The notes under the pieces were generated by a model that did no database searches, was not told the DNA's origin, and worked only from the letters and a program-made list of their open reading frames with translations. Both the position numbers and the translations under genes were made by a program. Shown one piece after another: positions 8,820 to 17,313 of a stretch of 64,000 nt of DNA. Every line of letters begins with the position of its first letter. Position 1 is the stretch's first letter. The DNA is from G963666705 sp963666705 (lineage in GTDB: Bacteria > Pseudomonadota > Alphaproteobacteria > CADEGL01), in assembly GCA_963666705.2 (NCBI GenBank), contig CAXXKO010000004.1, positions 186,001 through 250,000 of the forward strand. Direction: 5' to 3'.

Positions 8820-9981
8820 GCTCGCACGCTGCAAGTTAGGCGACCGCGCCGAGACGGAAGTCGCGATCACGGAGGAGCTGGTCGCCGCCTTCGCCGAATA
8901 TAGTGGCGACCGCAACCCGCTCCACCTCGATGCCGGGTTCGCCGGCGCCACGCACTTCAAGCGCCGTGTCGCCCACGGCATGTCCTACGCCGCCCTGTTC
9001 TCTCGCCTGATCGGCATGGACCTGCCGGGGCCGGGCGCCTTGTGGATGGCGCAGAGCTTCCGGTTCGCCAAACCCGCCTTCATCGGCGACCGCTTGCGCC
9101 TTTCGGTCGAGGTCACGGCGGTGGCGGAGAGCACGGGCACCATCTCGCTCGACTGCCGGGCAACCAACCAGCTCGACGAAGAGATCATGAGCGGCATCGG
9201 CGAAGTGATGCTGCTCGAAAGCGAGGCGCCGGCACCGGCGCTGGAGACGGGGCCGCGGGTGGCGATCGTCACCGGCGGCTCGCGCGGCATCGGCGCCGCG
9301 ATCGCCCGCCGCCTCTCCGCCGACGGTTTCGCCGTGGCCCTCACCTACCAGTCCTCCGAAGGCGAGGCGGCGGCCCTGTGCGAAGAGATCGAGGGCGCGG
9401 TGAGCGTGCGCTGCGACGCGGGCTCGGCTGAAGCGATGCGGCGCTTGCGCGATTCCGTGGCCGAGCGCCTCGGCGCGGCCGATACGTTGGTGCTCAACGC
9501 CAGCGGTCGCGACCTTTACGCCCCGGCGGCGGACGGCGATTTCTCGCGCTTCGACCGCCACCTGGCCACCCAGCTCACAGGGCCTCACGCCCTCGTCTCC
9601 GCGTGCATGGACGGCATGATCGAACGCGGCCACGGCACGATCATCGGCATTGGCAGCACCTATGCCCATGGCGCCCCGCCGCCAGGGATGGCGCCCTATG
9701 TGGTCGCGAAGGCAGCGCTCGCCGCCTACATCCGCGGCCTCGCGGCCGAGTATGGCCCCAAGGGCGTACGCGCCAACCTGGTGGCGCCCGGCATGACCCA
9801 GACGGCCCTCCTCTCCGGCGTGCCGAGCCGGGGCCAGAAGGTGGCGGCGATGCAGAACCCGATGCGCCGGCTCGCAACGCCAGAGGACGTAGCGGGGGCC
9901 GTCGCCTACCTCGCCTCGGCCGATGCCTCTTATGTCAACGGCGCGACGCTGGTGGTCTCGGGCGGGGGCCTGATGCCGTGA
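8806..9981 (+). CDS. MaoC-like hydratase fused to FabG-like ketoreductase
   Basis: A 391-residue two-domain protein. Residues 1-135 are a MaoC hot-dog domain with YSGDRNPLHLD, the Asp/His hydratase motif, followed by HGMSYAALFS. Residues ~148-391 are a classical SDR: TGGSRGIGAAIA cofactor loop, LNASG, a catalytic Ser in the GIGSTYAHG strand, YVVAK as YxxxK, and a C-terminal VSGGG. The combination of (R)-enoyl hydratase and 3-ketoacyl reductase in one chain would interconvert 3-keto, 3-hydroxy and 2-enoyl thioesters. Placed directly before FkbH and an ACP, it probably works on an ACP-bound short acyl chain. It is coupled to both neighbours by overlaps (14 bp upstream, GTGA downstream). Confidence 0.88.
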   Translation: MPGIELARCKLGDRAETEVAITEELVAAFAEYSGDRNPLHLDAGFAGATHFKRRVAHGMSYAALFSRLIGMDLPGPGALWMAQSFRFAKPAFIGDRLRLSVEVTAVAESTGTISLDCRATNQLDEEIMSGIGEVMLLESEAPAPALETGPRVAIVTGGSRGIGAAIARRLSADGFAVALTYQSSEGEAAALCEEIEGAVSVRCDAGSAEAMRRLRDSVAERLGAADTLVLNASGRDLYAPAADGDFSRFDRHLATQLTGPHALVSACMDGMIERGHGTIIGIGSTYAHGAPPPGMAPYVVAKAALAAYIRGLAAEYGPKGVRANLVAPGMTQTALLSGVPSRGQKVAAMQNPMRRLATPEDVAGAVAYLASADASYVNGATLVVSGGGLMP

Positions 9982-11837
9982 CCGACCGGACGGCGCTGCG
10001 GACGGCCTGTGCCGGCGACGACCTCGCCAACGCGCAAGGGGTGCTGGCCGCTTTCCTCGATGCCAATCCCGGCACCGCCGCCGGCCAGTTCGCCGCCAAC
10101 CAGGCCAAACGCATGGCCGCGCGCCTCGGCCTGCCCGAATCGCGCATCGCCATCCTGTCCTCCTTCACGATTCACCCGCTGGCGCCGCACCTGGCGGCGG
10201 CGGAGTTCCTGGCCGGCCGGCGCCTCGCCTTCCTCTCGGTCCCTTACGAGCAATGGCACGGGGCGCTCGCAGGCCCGGGGCCGCTCGACGACTTCGCGCC
10301 CACCCTCGCCATCCTCCTCCTCCACCTCGAGGACGCGGCGCCCCTGCTCGCCCGCCGGCATCTCGCCGCCGCCGCCGAGTTCGACGGCGAGGCGGAGCGG
10401 CTCGTGGAAACCATCGCGGAGGCGGTCGCCGCCTTCCGCCACCGCTCGCCGGCCCCGCTCGCGTTATCGACCTTCATCGCCACCGAGCGCGGGGTCGAGC
10501 GCTATTTCGACCGCCGCGAGGAGCCGTCGCGCCAGGGCCGCATCGACGCCCTCAACGCGCGAGTCGGCGCCATCGCGCGGGCGCACCCGAACCTCTACGT
10601 GCTCGACTACGCGGAGACGGTCGCCGATCACGGACGCAATGCCTGGTTCGATCCGGCGAAGGGCCACCACGTGGGCACGGCCCTCTCGGCCGCGGCGCTA
10701 CCCCATTTCGCGGCGGAGGTCTCGGGCTTCCTCTCCGCCCTCGAACGTCCGCGGCGCAAGGTGCTGGCGGTCGATTTCGACGACACCCTGTGGGGCGGCG
10801 TCGTCGGCGAGGAGGGGGCCGACGGCATCGCCGTGGCCGGCGACTACCCGGGCAATGCCTTCAACGATTTCCAGGCCTTCCTCGCCAACCTGCGCGCCTC
10901 GGGCGTCGCGCTCGCGGCGCTCAGCAAGAACAACCTCGCCGACGCCGAGGAAGTGTTCGCGACCCATACCCGCATGCCGCTCGGGTGGGATGATTTCGCC
11001 GCCCGGCGCATCGATTGGAACGACAAGCCGGCGAACCTGCGCGCCGTCGCGGCCGAGCTCGCCCTGGGGAGCGATAGCATGGTCTTCGCCGACAACAGCG
11101 CCATGGAATGCGACCTCATGCGCGCGTTCGCGCCCGAGGCCGGTGTGGTCCAGCTCGACGGCGCGCCCAGCCTGTTCCCGCGCGCGGTGCTGGCGCCCGG
11201 CTGGTTCTACGCGGCGGCGCTGACCGAGGAGGACCGGGGCCGGGCCGCGAGCTACGCCGCCGAGCGCGCCCGCGGGTCGGCGGCGGAGAGCACCGACACG
11301 AGCGGGTTCCTCGCCGCCCTCGGTCTCGAGCTCACCCTGCGGCCGCCACGCGAGGGCGAGATCGAGCGCGTGGCCCAGCTCTTCGGCAAGACCAACCAGT
11401 TCAACCTGACGACCCGGCGCCATTCGGTCGCCGACGTGCTCGCCATGGGCGCGGCGCCGGGGACCCGCCTCAGAATCGCGCGCCTCGCCGACCGGTATGG
11501 CGACTACGGCCTCGTCGGCGTCACGGTCACGGTGCCGCGGGAGCCGGGCGCATGGGAGATCGAGAGCTTCCTGATGAGTTGCCGGATCCTGGGGCGCGGT
11601 GTTGAAGGCGCGCTTCTGGCCGACATCGACGAAGCGGCGCGCGCCGCCGGAATCCGCCGCCTGATCGGGCGCTACCTGCCGACGGCGAAGAACGGCATGG
11701 TCGCGCGCTTCTATCCCGATCGCGGTTTCGAGGCGGCGGCCGGGGAGGAGGGCGCCTTCGCCCGCGACCTCTCGAGCGCGCCGCCCCTGGCCTTCCCGGC
11801 TCACACCACCATCATCAAGGAGACGGAGCGACGATGA
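9978..11837 (+). CDS. FkbH-like HAD-superfamily glyceryl-ACP synthase
   Basis: 619 residues from GTG 9978, whose GTGA overlaps the preceding stop. Residues ~260-430 hold the HAD domain with motif I DFDDTLWGG, motif II as LSKNN and acidic motif FADNSAMECD. Residues ~440-600 form the GNAT-like acyltransferase half, with FGKTNQFNLTTRR, a hallmark of FkbH proteins. Family members dephosphorylate 1,3-bisphosphoglycerate and load the glyceryl group on an ACP. The N-terminal ~250 residues are an extra domain seen in the longer FkbH proteins. The ACP gene overlaps its end by 4 bp (ATGA), so the pair is translated together and is probably a functional unit. Confidence 0.9.
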   Translation: MTDRTALRTACAGDDLANAQGVLAAFLDANPGTAAGQFAANQAKRMAARLGLPESRIAILSSFTIHPLAPHLAAAEFLAGRRLAFLSVPYEQWHGALAGPGPLDDFAPTLAILLLHLEDAAPLLARRHLAAAAEFDGEAERLVETIAEAVAAFRHRSPAPLALSTFIATERGVERYFDRREEPSRQGRIDALNARVGAIARAHPNLYVLDYAETVADHGRNAWFDPAKGHHVGTALSAAALPHFAAEVSGFLSALERPRRKVLAVDFDDTLWGGVVGEEGADGIAVAGDYPGNAFNDFQAFLANLRASGVALAALSKNNLADAEEVFATHTRMPLGWDDFAARRIDWNDKPANLRAVAAELALGSDSMVFADNSAMECDLMRAFAPEAGVVQLDGAPSLFPRAVLAPGWFYAAALTEEDRGRAASYAAERARGSAAESTDTSGFLAALGLELTLRPPREGEIERVAQLFGKTNQFNLTTRRHSVADVLAMGAAPGTRLRIARLADRYGDYGLVGVTVTVPREPGAWEIESFLMSCRILGRGVEGALLADIDEAARAAGIRRLIGRYLPTAKNGMVARFYPDRGFEAAAGEEGAFARDLSSAPPLAFPAHTTIIKETERR

Positions 11838-12079
11838 CCCGCGCCGAAATCGACCTGGCCCTGAGCCAAATCTTCGCCGATCTGTTCGACGCCTCCCCGG
11901 ACGAATTCTCCTACGAGACCAGCCCCGACACGCTCCTCGAATGGGATTCGATGGCCCATATCCAGCTGATGGCGGCACTCGAGGAACGCTTCAAGCTGGT
12001 GTTGTCGCCCGAGGACCAGGTCGAGATGTTCAATTTCGAGCTGGTCGGCGACGTCCTCGCCGAGCATGTGGCCGCCTGA
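11834..12079 (+). CDS. Acyl carrier protein
   Basis: 81 residues, acidic and helical, with the phosphopantetheine attachment Ser39 in EWDSMAHIQLM. This is the usual D-S-hydrophobic motif, with Met in place of the common Leu. It overlaps the FkbH stop by 4 bp. A dedicated ACP next to FkbH is the standard arrangement for making glyceryl-ACP or derived extender units. In a sugar locus it would be the carrier from which a GNAT or other transferase takes an acyl group. A 10-bp gap follows before the next gene. Confidence 0.92.
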   Translation: MTRAEIDLALSQIFADLFDASPDEFSYETSPDTLLEWDSMAHIQLMAALEERFKLVLSPEDQVEMFNFELVGDVLAEHVAA

Positions 12080-12089
12080 CGCCCATCCC

Positions 12090-14132
12090 ATGACCACGCT
12101 CGCCGTCATCCAGGCCCGCATGGGCTCGACCCGGCTGCTGGGCAAGGTGCTGCTCGATCTGGGCGGCAGGCCGGTGCTGGAGCGCGTCGTCACGGCGGCG
12201 CGCGCGGTGCCCGGCGTGGACCGGGTGGTGGTGGCGACGGGCCGGGCGGCGGCGGACGAAGCCATCGCCGACTGGTGCGCCGAGCACGGTGTGACCTGCC
12301 ACCGGGGCGACGACCAGGACGTGCTCGCCCGCATTGCCGCGGCCGCGGCGGCCGAGGGCGCGGCGGTCATCATGCGCATCACCGCCGACTGCCCCTTCCT
12401 CGACCCCGCCGTGTGCGGCGCGGTGCTGATGCTGCGGCACCGCGCGGGCGTGGACTACGCGAGCAACGTCAACCCGCCAGGCTGGCCCGACGGGCTCGAC
12501 TGCGAGGTCTTCACGGCCCAGGCGCTGGCCCAATCGGATCGGGAGGCCCGGCGCGCGTCCGAGCGCGAGCACGTGACCCTCTTCATGCGCAATCACCCCG
12601 AGCGTTTTTCGAGCGCCAACCTGCCCTGCCCGCTGCCCGGCTTGGGCGAAGAGCGTTGGACTCTCGATACGCCGGAAGACTTCGAGTTCCTCTCGGCCCT
12701 GGCCGCGGGCCTGCCGGCGAGTGGCGCGGTGCCCCACCTCGAGGTCCTGCGCGCGCTCGAAGCCGACCCGGCCTTGCGGCGGATGCGGCCCGCCACGCGC
12801 CGCAACGAGGCGGCGGCGCGGGCCATGATCGTCGACGCGCCGAACAAACGCGACTTCGCCGCCTCGGCCCGCGCCCTGGCCCGCGCCGAACGGGTCATCC
12901 CGCTCGGCTCCCAGACCTTCAGCAAGAGCCGCATCCAGTTCCCCGAGGGCTTGGCACCCCTGTTCCTGACCCATGGCGAGGGCGGGCGCGTGTGGGACGT
13001 GGACGGCAACGAATATGTCGACATGGTCATGGGCCTCCTGCCCGTCGTCCTCGGCTATCGCGACGCGGACGTGGACCGCGCCATCGCGGCCCAGCTCGAG
13101 CGCGGCATCAGCTTCAGCCTCGCCACCACCCTCGAGGCGGATCTGGCCGAGCGGCTGGTGGAGATCATTCCCTGCGCCGAGCAGGTGCGCTTCGGCAAGA
13201 ACGGCACCGACGCAACCTCGGCCGCCGTGCGCCTCGCGCGCGCCTTCACCGGGCGCGACCGCATCGCTGTCGGCGGCTACCACGGCTGGCAGGACTGGTA
13301 TGTCGGCGCCACCACCCGCAACAAGGGCGTGCCCCGGGCCGTGGCCGCGCTGACCCACCGTTTCGCCTACAACGACCTGGGTTCGCTCCATGCCCTGTTC
13401 AGCACCCACCCCGGGGAGTTCGCAGCCGTCATGCTGGAGCCCATGAACGTCGAGGAGCCCCACGAGGGCTACCTCGCGGAGCTGGGCGAGGCGACGCGGC
13501 GGGCCGGCGCGCTCCTCGTCTTCGACGAGGTCATCACCGGATTCCGCTATGCCCTCGGCGGGGCCCAGGCGCTGTTCGGCATCACGCCCGACCTGGCCAG
13601 CTTCGGCAAGGCCATGGCCAACGGCATGCCCATCTCGGCCGTCACCGGCCGGGCCGACGTAATGTCCGAGATGGAGGAGATCTTCTTCTCCTCGACCTTC
13701 GGCGGCGAGAGCCTGTCCCTCGCCGCGGCCATCGCCGTCATCGACAAGATGCGGCGCGAGCCCGTGATCGAGACCCTGTGGCGGCGGGGCGCGGCGCTCG
13801 CGCAAGGCACCGAGGCGCTGATCGCGCGCCATGGCCTCGACAACGTCATCGCGCTTACCGGCAAGGCGCCCTGGAAGCTGCTCTCCGTGCACGACCACCC
13901 GGCGGCGCGCAAGGAGGCGATCCGTACCCTCCTCCTCGCCCGCCTCATCGATCGCGGCGTGCTCATCAGCGCCAGCCACAACATCGCCTATGCCCACGAC
14001 GAGATCGACATGGAAATCGTGCTCGCCGCCTACGATACGGCGCTGGGCGATGTCCGCCAGGCACTCGACGGCGGGCGCCTGGAGGCGGAGCTGCCCTGCC
14101 CCGTCATCGAGCCCGTCTTCCGGGTGCGCTGA
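12090..14132 (+). CDS. Fusion: SpsF/PseF-like cytidylyltransferase + class III aminotransferase
   Basis: 680 residues from ATG 12090. Residues 1-240 are an SpsF-type CTP-transferase domain with VIQARMGSTRLLGKVLL and the acidic ITADCPFLDP; PseF enzymes that make CMP-pseudaminate belong to this superfamily. Residues ~265-680 are a complete fold-type I aminotransferase of the glutamate-1-semialdehyde type, with FGKNGTDATSAA, DEVITGFR and the PLP lysine in LASFGKAMANGMP near residue 506. No DegT-type PseC lies near the other Pse genes, so this half may perform the C4 transamination of the PseB product. That would put two non-consecutive Pse steps on one chain. The fusion is seen directly; the PseC role is inferred. 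Confidence 0.85.
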   Translation: MTTLAVIQARMGSTRLLGKVLLDLGGRPVLERVVTAARAVPGVDRVVVATGRAAADEAIADWCAEHGVTCHRGDDQDVLARIAAAAAAEGAAVIMRITADCPFLDPAVCGAVLMLRHRAGVDYASNVNPPGWPDGLDCEVFTAQALAQSDREARRASEREHVTLFMRNHPERFSSANLPCPLPGLGEERWTLDTPEDFEFLSALAAGLPASGAVPHLEVLRALEADPALRRMRPATRRNEAAARAMIVDAPNKRDFAASARALARAERVIPLGSQTFSKSRIQFPEGLAPLFLTHGEGGRVWDVDGNEYVDMVMGLLPVVLGYRDADVDRAIAAQLERGISFSLATTLEADLAERLVEIIPCAEQVRFGKNGTDATSAAVRLARAFTGRDRIAVGGYHGWQDWYVGATTRNKGVPRAVAALTHRFAYNDLGSLHALFSTHPGEFAAVMLEPMNVEEPHEGYLAELGEATRRAGALLVFDEVITGFRYALGGAQALFGITPDLASFGKAMANGMPISAVTGRADVMSEMEEIFFSSTFGGESLSLAAAIAVIDKMRREPVIETLWRRGAALAQGTEALIARHGLDNVIALTGKAPWKLLSVHDHPAARKEAIRTLLLARLIDRGVLISASHNIAYAHDEIDMEIVLAAYDTALGDVRQALDGGRLEAELPCPVIEPVFRVR

Positions 14133-14144
14133 GAAGACCCCGCC

Positions 14145-15635
14145 ATGACCGCCCGGCCCCCGAAGCGCGCCATCTTTCGCCTCGACGCCTCACCCGAGGT
14201 GGGCGCGGGCCACGCCGTGCGTTGCCTGGCCCTGGCCGAAGCGCTCGCCGCCGATGGATGGGAAACCGCCTTCGCCACCGGGCCGGGCGCGATTACGACG
14301 GTCCCCGCCCTGGCCGGGCACGAGGTGCTGGAGATCGATGTGGCGCCGGATGGCGAGCCGGGTGCGCTCGAAGCCCGTTGGCCGGGCGGGTGCAGCCTCC
14401 TCGTCGTCGATCACTACGGGCGCGGCGCGGCGTTCGAGCGCGCCTGCCGCCCCTGGTGCGAAACCGTCCTCGCCATCGACGACCTCGCCGACCGGCGGCA
14501 CGATTGCGACCTCCTCCTCGACCAGGCCGCCGGCCGTGTGGCGGCGGACTACGAGAGCCTGGTTCCGGCGGGCTGCCGATTGCTGCTGGGGGCGGCCTAC
14601 GTGCTGTTGCGGCCCGCGTTCGCGCGCATGCGGGGACAGACCTTGCCCAAGGACCCGGGCGGCCCGGTCGAGCGCCTGTTCGTGAGCCTTGGCGCGACAG
14701 ACCCGTACGAAGTCACCGCGCGGGTTCTCGACGGCATCGCGGAAAGCGGTCTCGAGGTCGACGTGGACGTCGCCTTGGGCTCTTCGACCCCTCGGGTCGA
14801 TGCGGTCCGCGTGGCGGCCGCGCGGCTTCCGGTACCGGCGCGGCTTTACATCGACAGCGAGGATATTGCGACACTGATGGCCGGCGCCGACTTGGCTTTC
14901 GGCGCGGGGGGCATTTCCGCGTGGGAACGCTGTTGCCTCGGCCTGCCCACGATCATGCTCGTCCTGGCGGACAACCAGCGCCAAGTCGCCGCCGCATTGG
15001 CCGCGGCCGGGGCCGCGTCTCTTCTCGATGGCTCTTGTCCCTCCGTGGCCGAGATCGCGGGGGCGCTCACTGGCCTGACACAGGACGCCACACGACGCGG
15101 CACTATGGCCGAGGCGGCGGCGGCAATGTGCGACGGACGCGGCGTGGCCCGGGTGGTGATGGAGTTGCGCGCCGACATCGTCGATCGCGACGGGTCCCCG
15201 GTGCGGCTGCGGCCGGCGACGATTGCGGACGGCGCGCTCACGCTGGCTTGGCAAAACGATCCCGGGAGCCGGAAATATTTCCGCAACCCGGCCGCCCCGA
15301 CGGCGGAGGAGCATTTCGCCTGGCTCGCCGAGAACATACGCGATCCACGGTGCTTGCTGAATGTCATCCTGCACGAGGGCGCCCCGGCCGGGCTCCTGCG
15401 ATTCGACAGGCGCGTCAAGGCCGGCGCCGTGGTCCATGAAATCTCTATCCTCGTGGCCCCACAGCATCGGGACCGCGGCATCGGCAAGGCGGCGCTCGCG
15501 CTCGGCCGCCGACTGCTTCCCGAGGAATCCTTGTGGGCCGAGGTGCACCACGAGAACGCGGCGTCGGCGGCAATGTTCCGGGGCGCCGGGTTCATTAGGG
15601 GAAATGGCGGCTACGTGGCGCGGGGCGCAGCCTGA
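14145..15635 (+). CDS. pseG: Fusion: UDP-sugar hydrolase PseG + GNAT acetyltransferase (PseH-like)
   Basis: 496 residues. The first ~340 are a PseG/MurG-like GT-B fold: FRLDASPEVGAGHAVRCLAL carries the G-x-G-H-x-x-R motif with the catalytic His23, followed by VVDHYG and the C-terminal GAGGISAWER nucleotide-binding loop. From ~residue 352 a GNAT domain starts (VRLRPAT) and contains VAPQHRDRGIGKAAL, the acetyl-CoA pyrophosphate loop. PseG removes UDP from the 2,4-diacetamido sugar and PseH acetylates the 4-amino group just before, so the fusion joins consecutive steps. It starts 12 bp after the cytidylyltransferase fusion and ends 5 bp before the next gene. Confidence 0.9.
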   Translation: MTARPPKRAIFRLDASPEVGAGHAVRCLALAEALAADGWETAFATGPGAITTVPALAGHEVLEIDVAPDGEPGALEARWPGGCSLLVVDHYGRGAAFERACRPWCETVLAIDDLADRRHDCDLLLDQAAGRVAADYESLVPAGCRLLLGAAYVLLRPAFARMRGQTLPKDPGGPVERLFVSLGATDPYEVTARVLDGIAESGLEVDVDVALGSSTPRVDAVRVAAARLPVPARLYIDSEDIATLMAGADLAFGAGGISAWERCCLGLPTIMLVLADNQRQVAAALAAAGAASLLDGSCPSVAEIAGALTGLTQDATRRGTMAEAAAAMCDGRGVARVVMELRADIVDRDGSPVRLRPATIADGALTLAWQNDPGSRKYFRNPAAPTAEEHFAWLAENIRDPRCLLNVILHEGAPAGLLRFDRRVKAGAVVHEISILVAPQHRDRGIGKAALALGRRLLPEESLWAEVHHENAASAAMFRGAGFIRGNGGYVARGAA

Positions 15636-15640
15636 ACGAC

Positions 15641-16591
15641 ATGGCGATAGAATATCTCGAAACGCCTTTACACAATGCGGATCCATATATCCAGTTAATG
15701 AAAAGTTCGTTCGGTAAAAAATTCAACAAAGACTGGTTTTATTGGTTCAATCAAAAATCACCAAATGGATCAAGCCGTATATATTCTTGTGTCGATACAG
15801 AAACAAACGAGACTGTCTCGTCAATTTGCTTTCTTCCTCTTCGGATAGTGCATGCTGGCGCGGTATATCCAGGCTCGATCTACGTCAACGCCATGACCCA
15901 TCCGGCATATCGGGGCAGGGGCTTCAACCTGAAGCTCTTGAACCTGGCCCTCGACGCGGCCCGCAAGGCTGGCGATGTCTTCAGCATAACCTTCCCCGCG
16001 ACCGATCGCGCCTCGATGAGTGGAATGCTGAGAACGGGCTGGGAGCCCGTCTGCGACATCCACTATTCGGCGCTTGGCCGCGCGCCGTCGCTGACCCGGC
16101 CCAAGGCGCGAGCGATCGACCGCCTCGATGAGCGCTTCGATGAGCTGTTGGCGAAATTCCATGCTGGTATCGAATTTGGCGTGTTCAAGGATCACAAATT
16201 CCTGAATTGGAGAATTTGCGACAGGCCCGACCAAGCCTACAGCATCCACGCACACTTTCGCGATGATACGCCAACCGGTTTCATCGTGCTAAAGCATTAT
16301 GAGGAACCAAGTGTTGTAAAGACGCACATTATGGAATTGATCGCTTTGGATAGGGAAGTGATAATTGATTTACTTGAGACGGCCGAACATCAAGCCCATA
16401 CAAGAAGATCGAGTATTCTTAGCCTATGGAAGTGGGGCGGCAGCATTTACAGTGATATTTTGGAAAATTATGGTTTTGTCGATACGGAAGAAAAAAACAC
16501 TCTTCTGGTTCACCGCCATGGCGACGCAAATACGTCACTAGCCGGCGGCGCCCGCATGCATATTTCCCTGGCGGACAACGATGTCTATTGA
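15641..16591 (+). CDS. GNAT-family acetyltransferase, low-GC insert-like gene
   Basis: 316 residues. The core includes YVNAMTHPAYRGRGFNLKLL, a clear GNAT acetyl-CoA-binding signature, and FPATDRASMSGMLRTGW after it, as in the larger Acetyltransf_9/Eis-type proteins; the C-terminal half is family-specific. Base composition is unlike the neighbours: the first ~200 bp and the last ~250 bp are AT-rich with A/T-ending codons, while the middle matches the genome. This suggests recent acquisition or a recombinant gene. It overlaps the PIG-L gene by 11 bp. It could acylate Pse at a second amino or hydroxyl position; the substrate is unknown. Confidence 0.75.
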   Translation: MAIEYLETPLHNADPYIQLMKSSFGKKFNKDWFYWFNQKSPNGSSRIYSCVDTETNETVSSICFLPLRIVHAGAVYPGSIYVNAMTHPAYRGRGFNLKLLNLALDAARKAGDVFSITFPATDRASMSGMLRTGWEPVCDIHYSALGRAPSLTRPKARAIDRLDERFDELLAKFHAGIEFGVFKDHKFLNWRICDRPDQAYSIHAHFRDDTPTGFIVLKHYEEPSVVKTHIMELIALDREVIIDLLETAEHQAHTRRSSILSLWKWGGSIYSDILENYGFVDTEEKNTLLVHRHGDANTSLAGGARMHISLADNDVY

Positions 16592-17300
16592 AGCCTCCCG
16601 GGATGGCCAGAGCGGTGGGCGCGTCCTGATCGTCGCCGCCCATCCCGACGACGAGATCCTGGGTTGTGGCGGCGTAGCCGCCCGCCACGCGGCCGCGGGC
16701 GACAGGGTGGATACCCTGATCCTGGCCGAAGGCGCGACCGCACGCCAACCACGGCGGGGCGGCGCCAGCGGGTCGGCTGAGATCGAGGCACTGCGGGATG
16801 CCGCGCGGGCGGCCGCGAAGATCCTGGGGACCGAGCCACCGCAATTCGCGGGCCTGCCCGACAACCTTATGGATAGCCTGACGCTGCTCGACATCGTCAA
16901 GCATGTGGAGGAGACGGTCGAGCGCCTCACGCCCCGTTTCGTCTATACCCATCACGGCGGGGACTTGAACGTCGATCATCGCCTGACCCATCAGGCCGTC
17001 ATCACGGCGTGCCGGCCGTTACCGGGCGCGCCCGTGCGCGGCATCTATACTTTCGAGGTCGCTTCCAGCACGGAATGGGGATCGACTGGAATCGACGCTG
17101 GGTTCCGCCCGAGACGCTATGTCGATATCGGCGATTTCCTCGACCTCAAGCTTCGGGCGCTGGCCTGTTATGAGGCCGAGATGCGCCCCTTCCCGCATGC
17201 CCGTTCGCGCGAGGCGATCGAAGCCCGGGCGCGGGTGCGCGGCGCCGAGGCCGGCGTGGCCGCCGCCGAGGCATTCGAAGTCATCCGAGAGATTATTTGA
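16581..17300 (+). CDS. PIG-L/LmbE-family zinc deacetylase
   Basis: 239 residues. The family motif AHPDDE (His21, Asp24) and a second metal motif in HHGGDLNVDH near residue 119 supply the zinc ligands and general base. PIG-L enzymes remove N-acetyl groups from GlcNAc-type sugars or related metabolites. It lies between the GNAT gene (11 bp overlap) and pseI, so a deacetylation-then-reacylation step on Pse or its precursor is a reasonable guess: one enzyme frees an amine and the adjacent GNAT adds a different acyl group. The target is not shown by sequence. Confidence 0.88.
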   Translation: MSIEASRDGQSGGRVLIVAAHPDDEILGCGGVAARHAAAGDRVDTLILAEGATARQPRRGGASGSAEIEALRDAARAAAKILGTEPPQFAGLPDNLMDSLTLLDIVKHVEETVERLTPRFVYTHHGGDLNVDHRLTHQAVITACRPLPGAPVRGIYTFEVASSTEWGSTGIDAGFRPRRYVDIGDFLDLKLRALACYEAEMRPFPHARSREAIEARARVRGAEAGVAAAEAFEVIREII

Positions 17301-17313
17301 GGCCCGGGGAATC

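Noticed and set aside
12275..15439. A 1,054-codon frame overlapping the cytidylyltransferase and PseG fusions
   Set aside because: Arg/Pro/Ala-rich out-of-frame reading of two genes with clear domains; no motif supports it.
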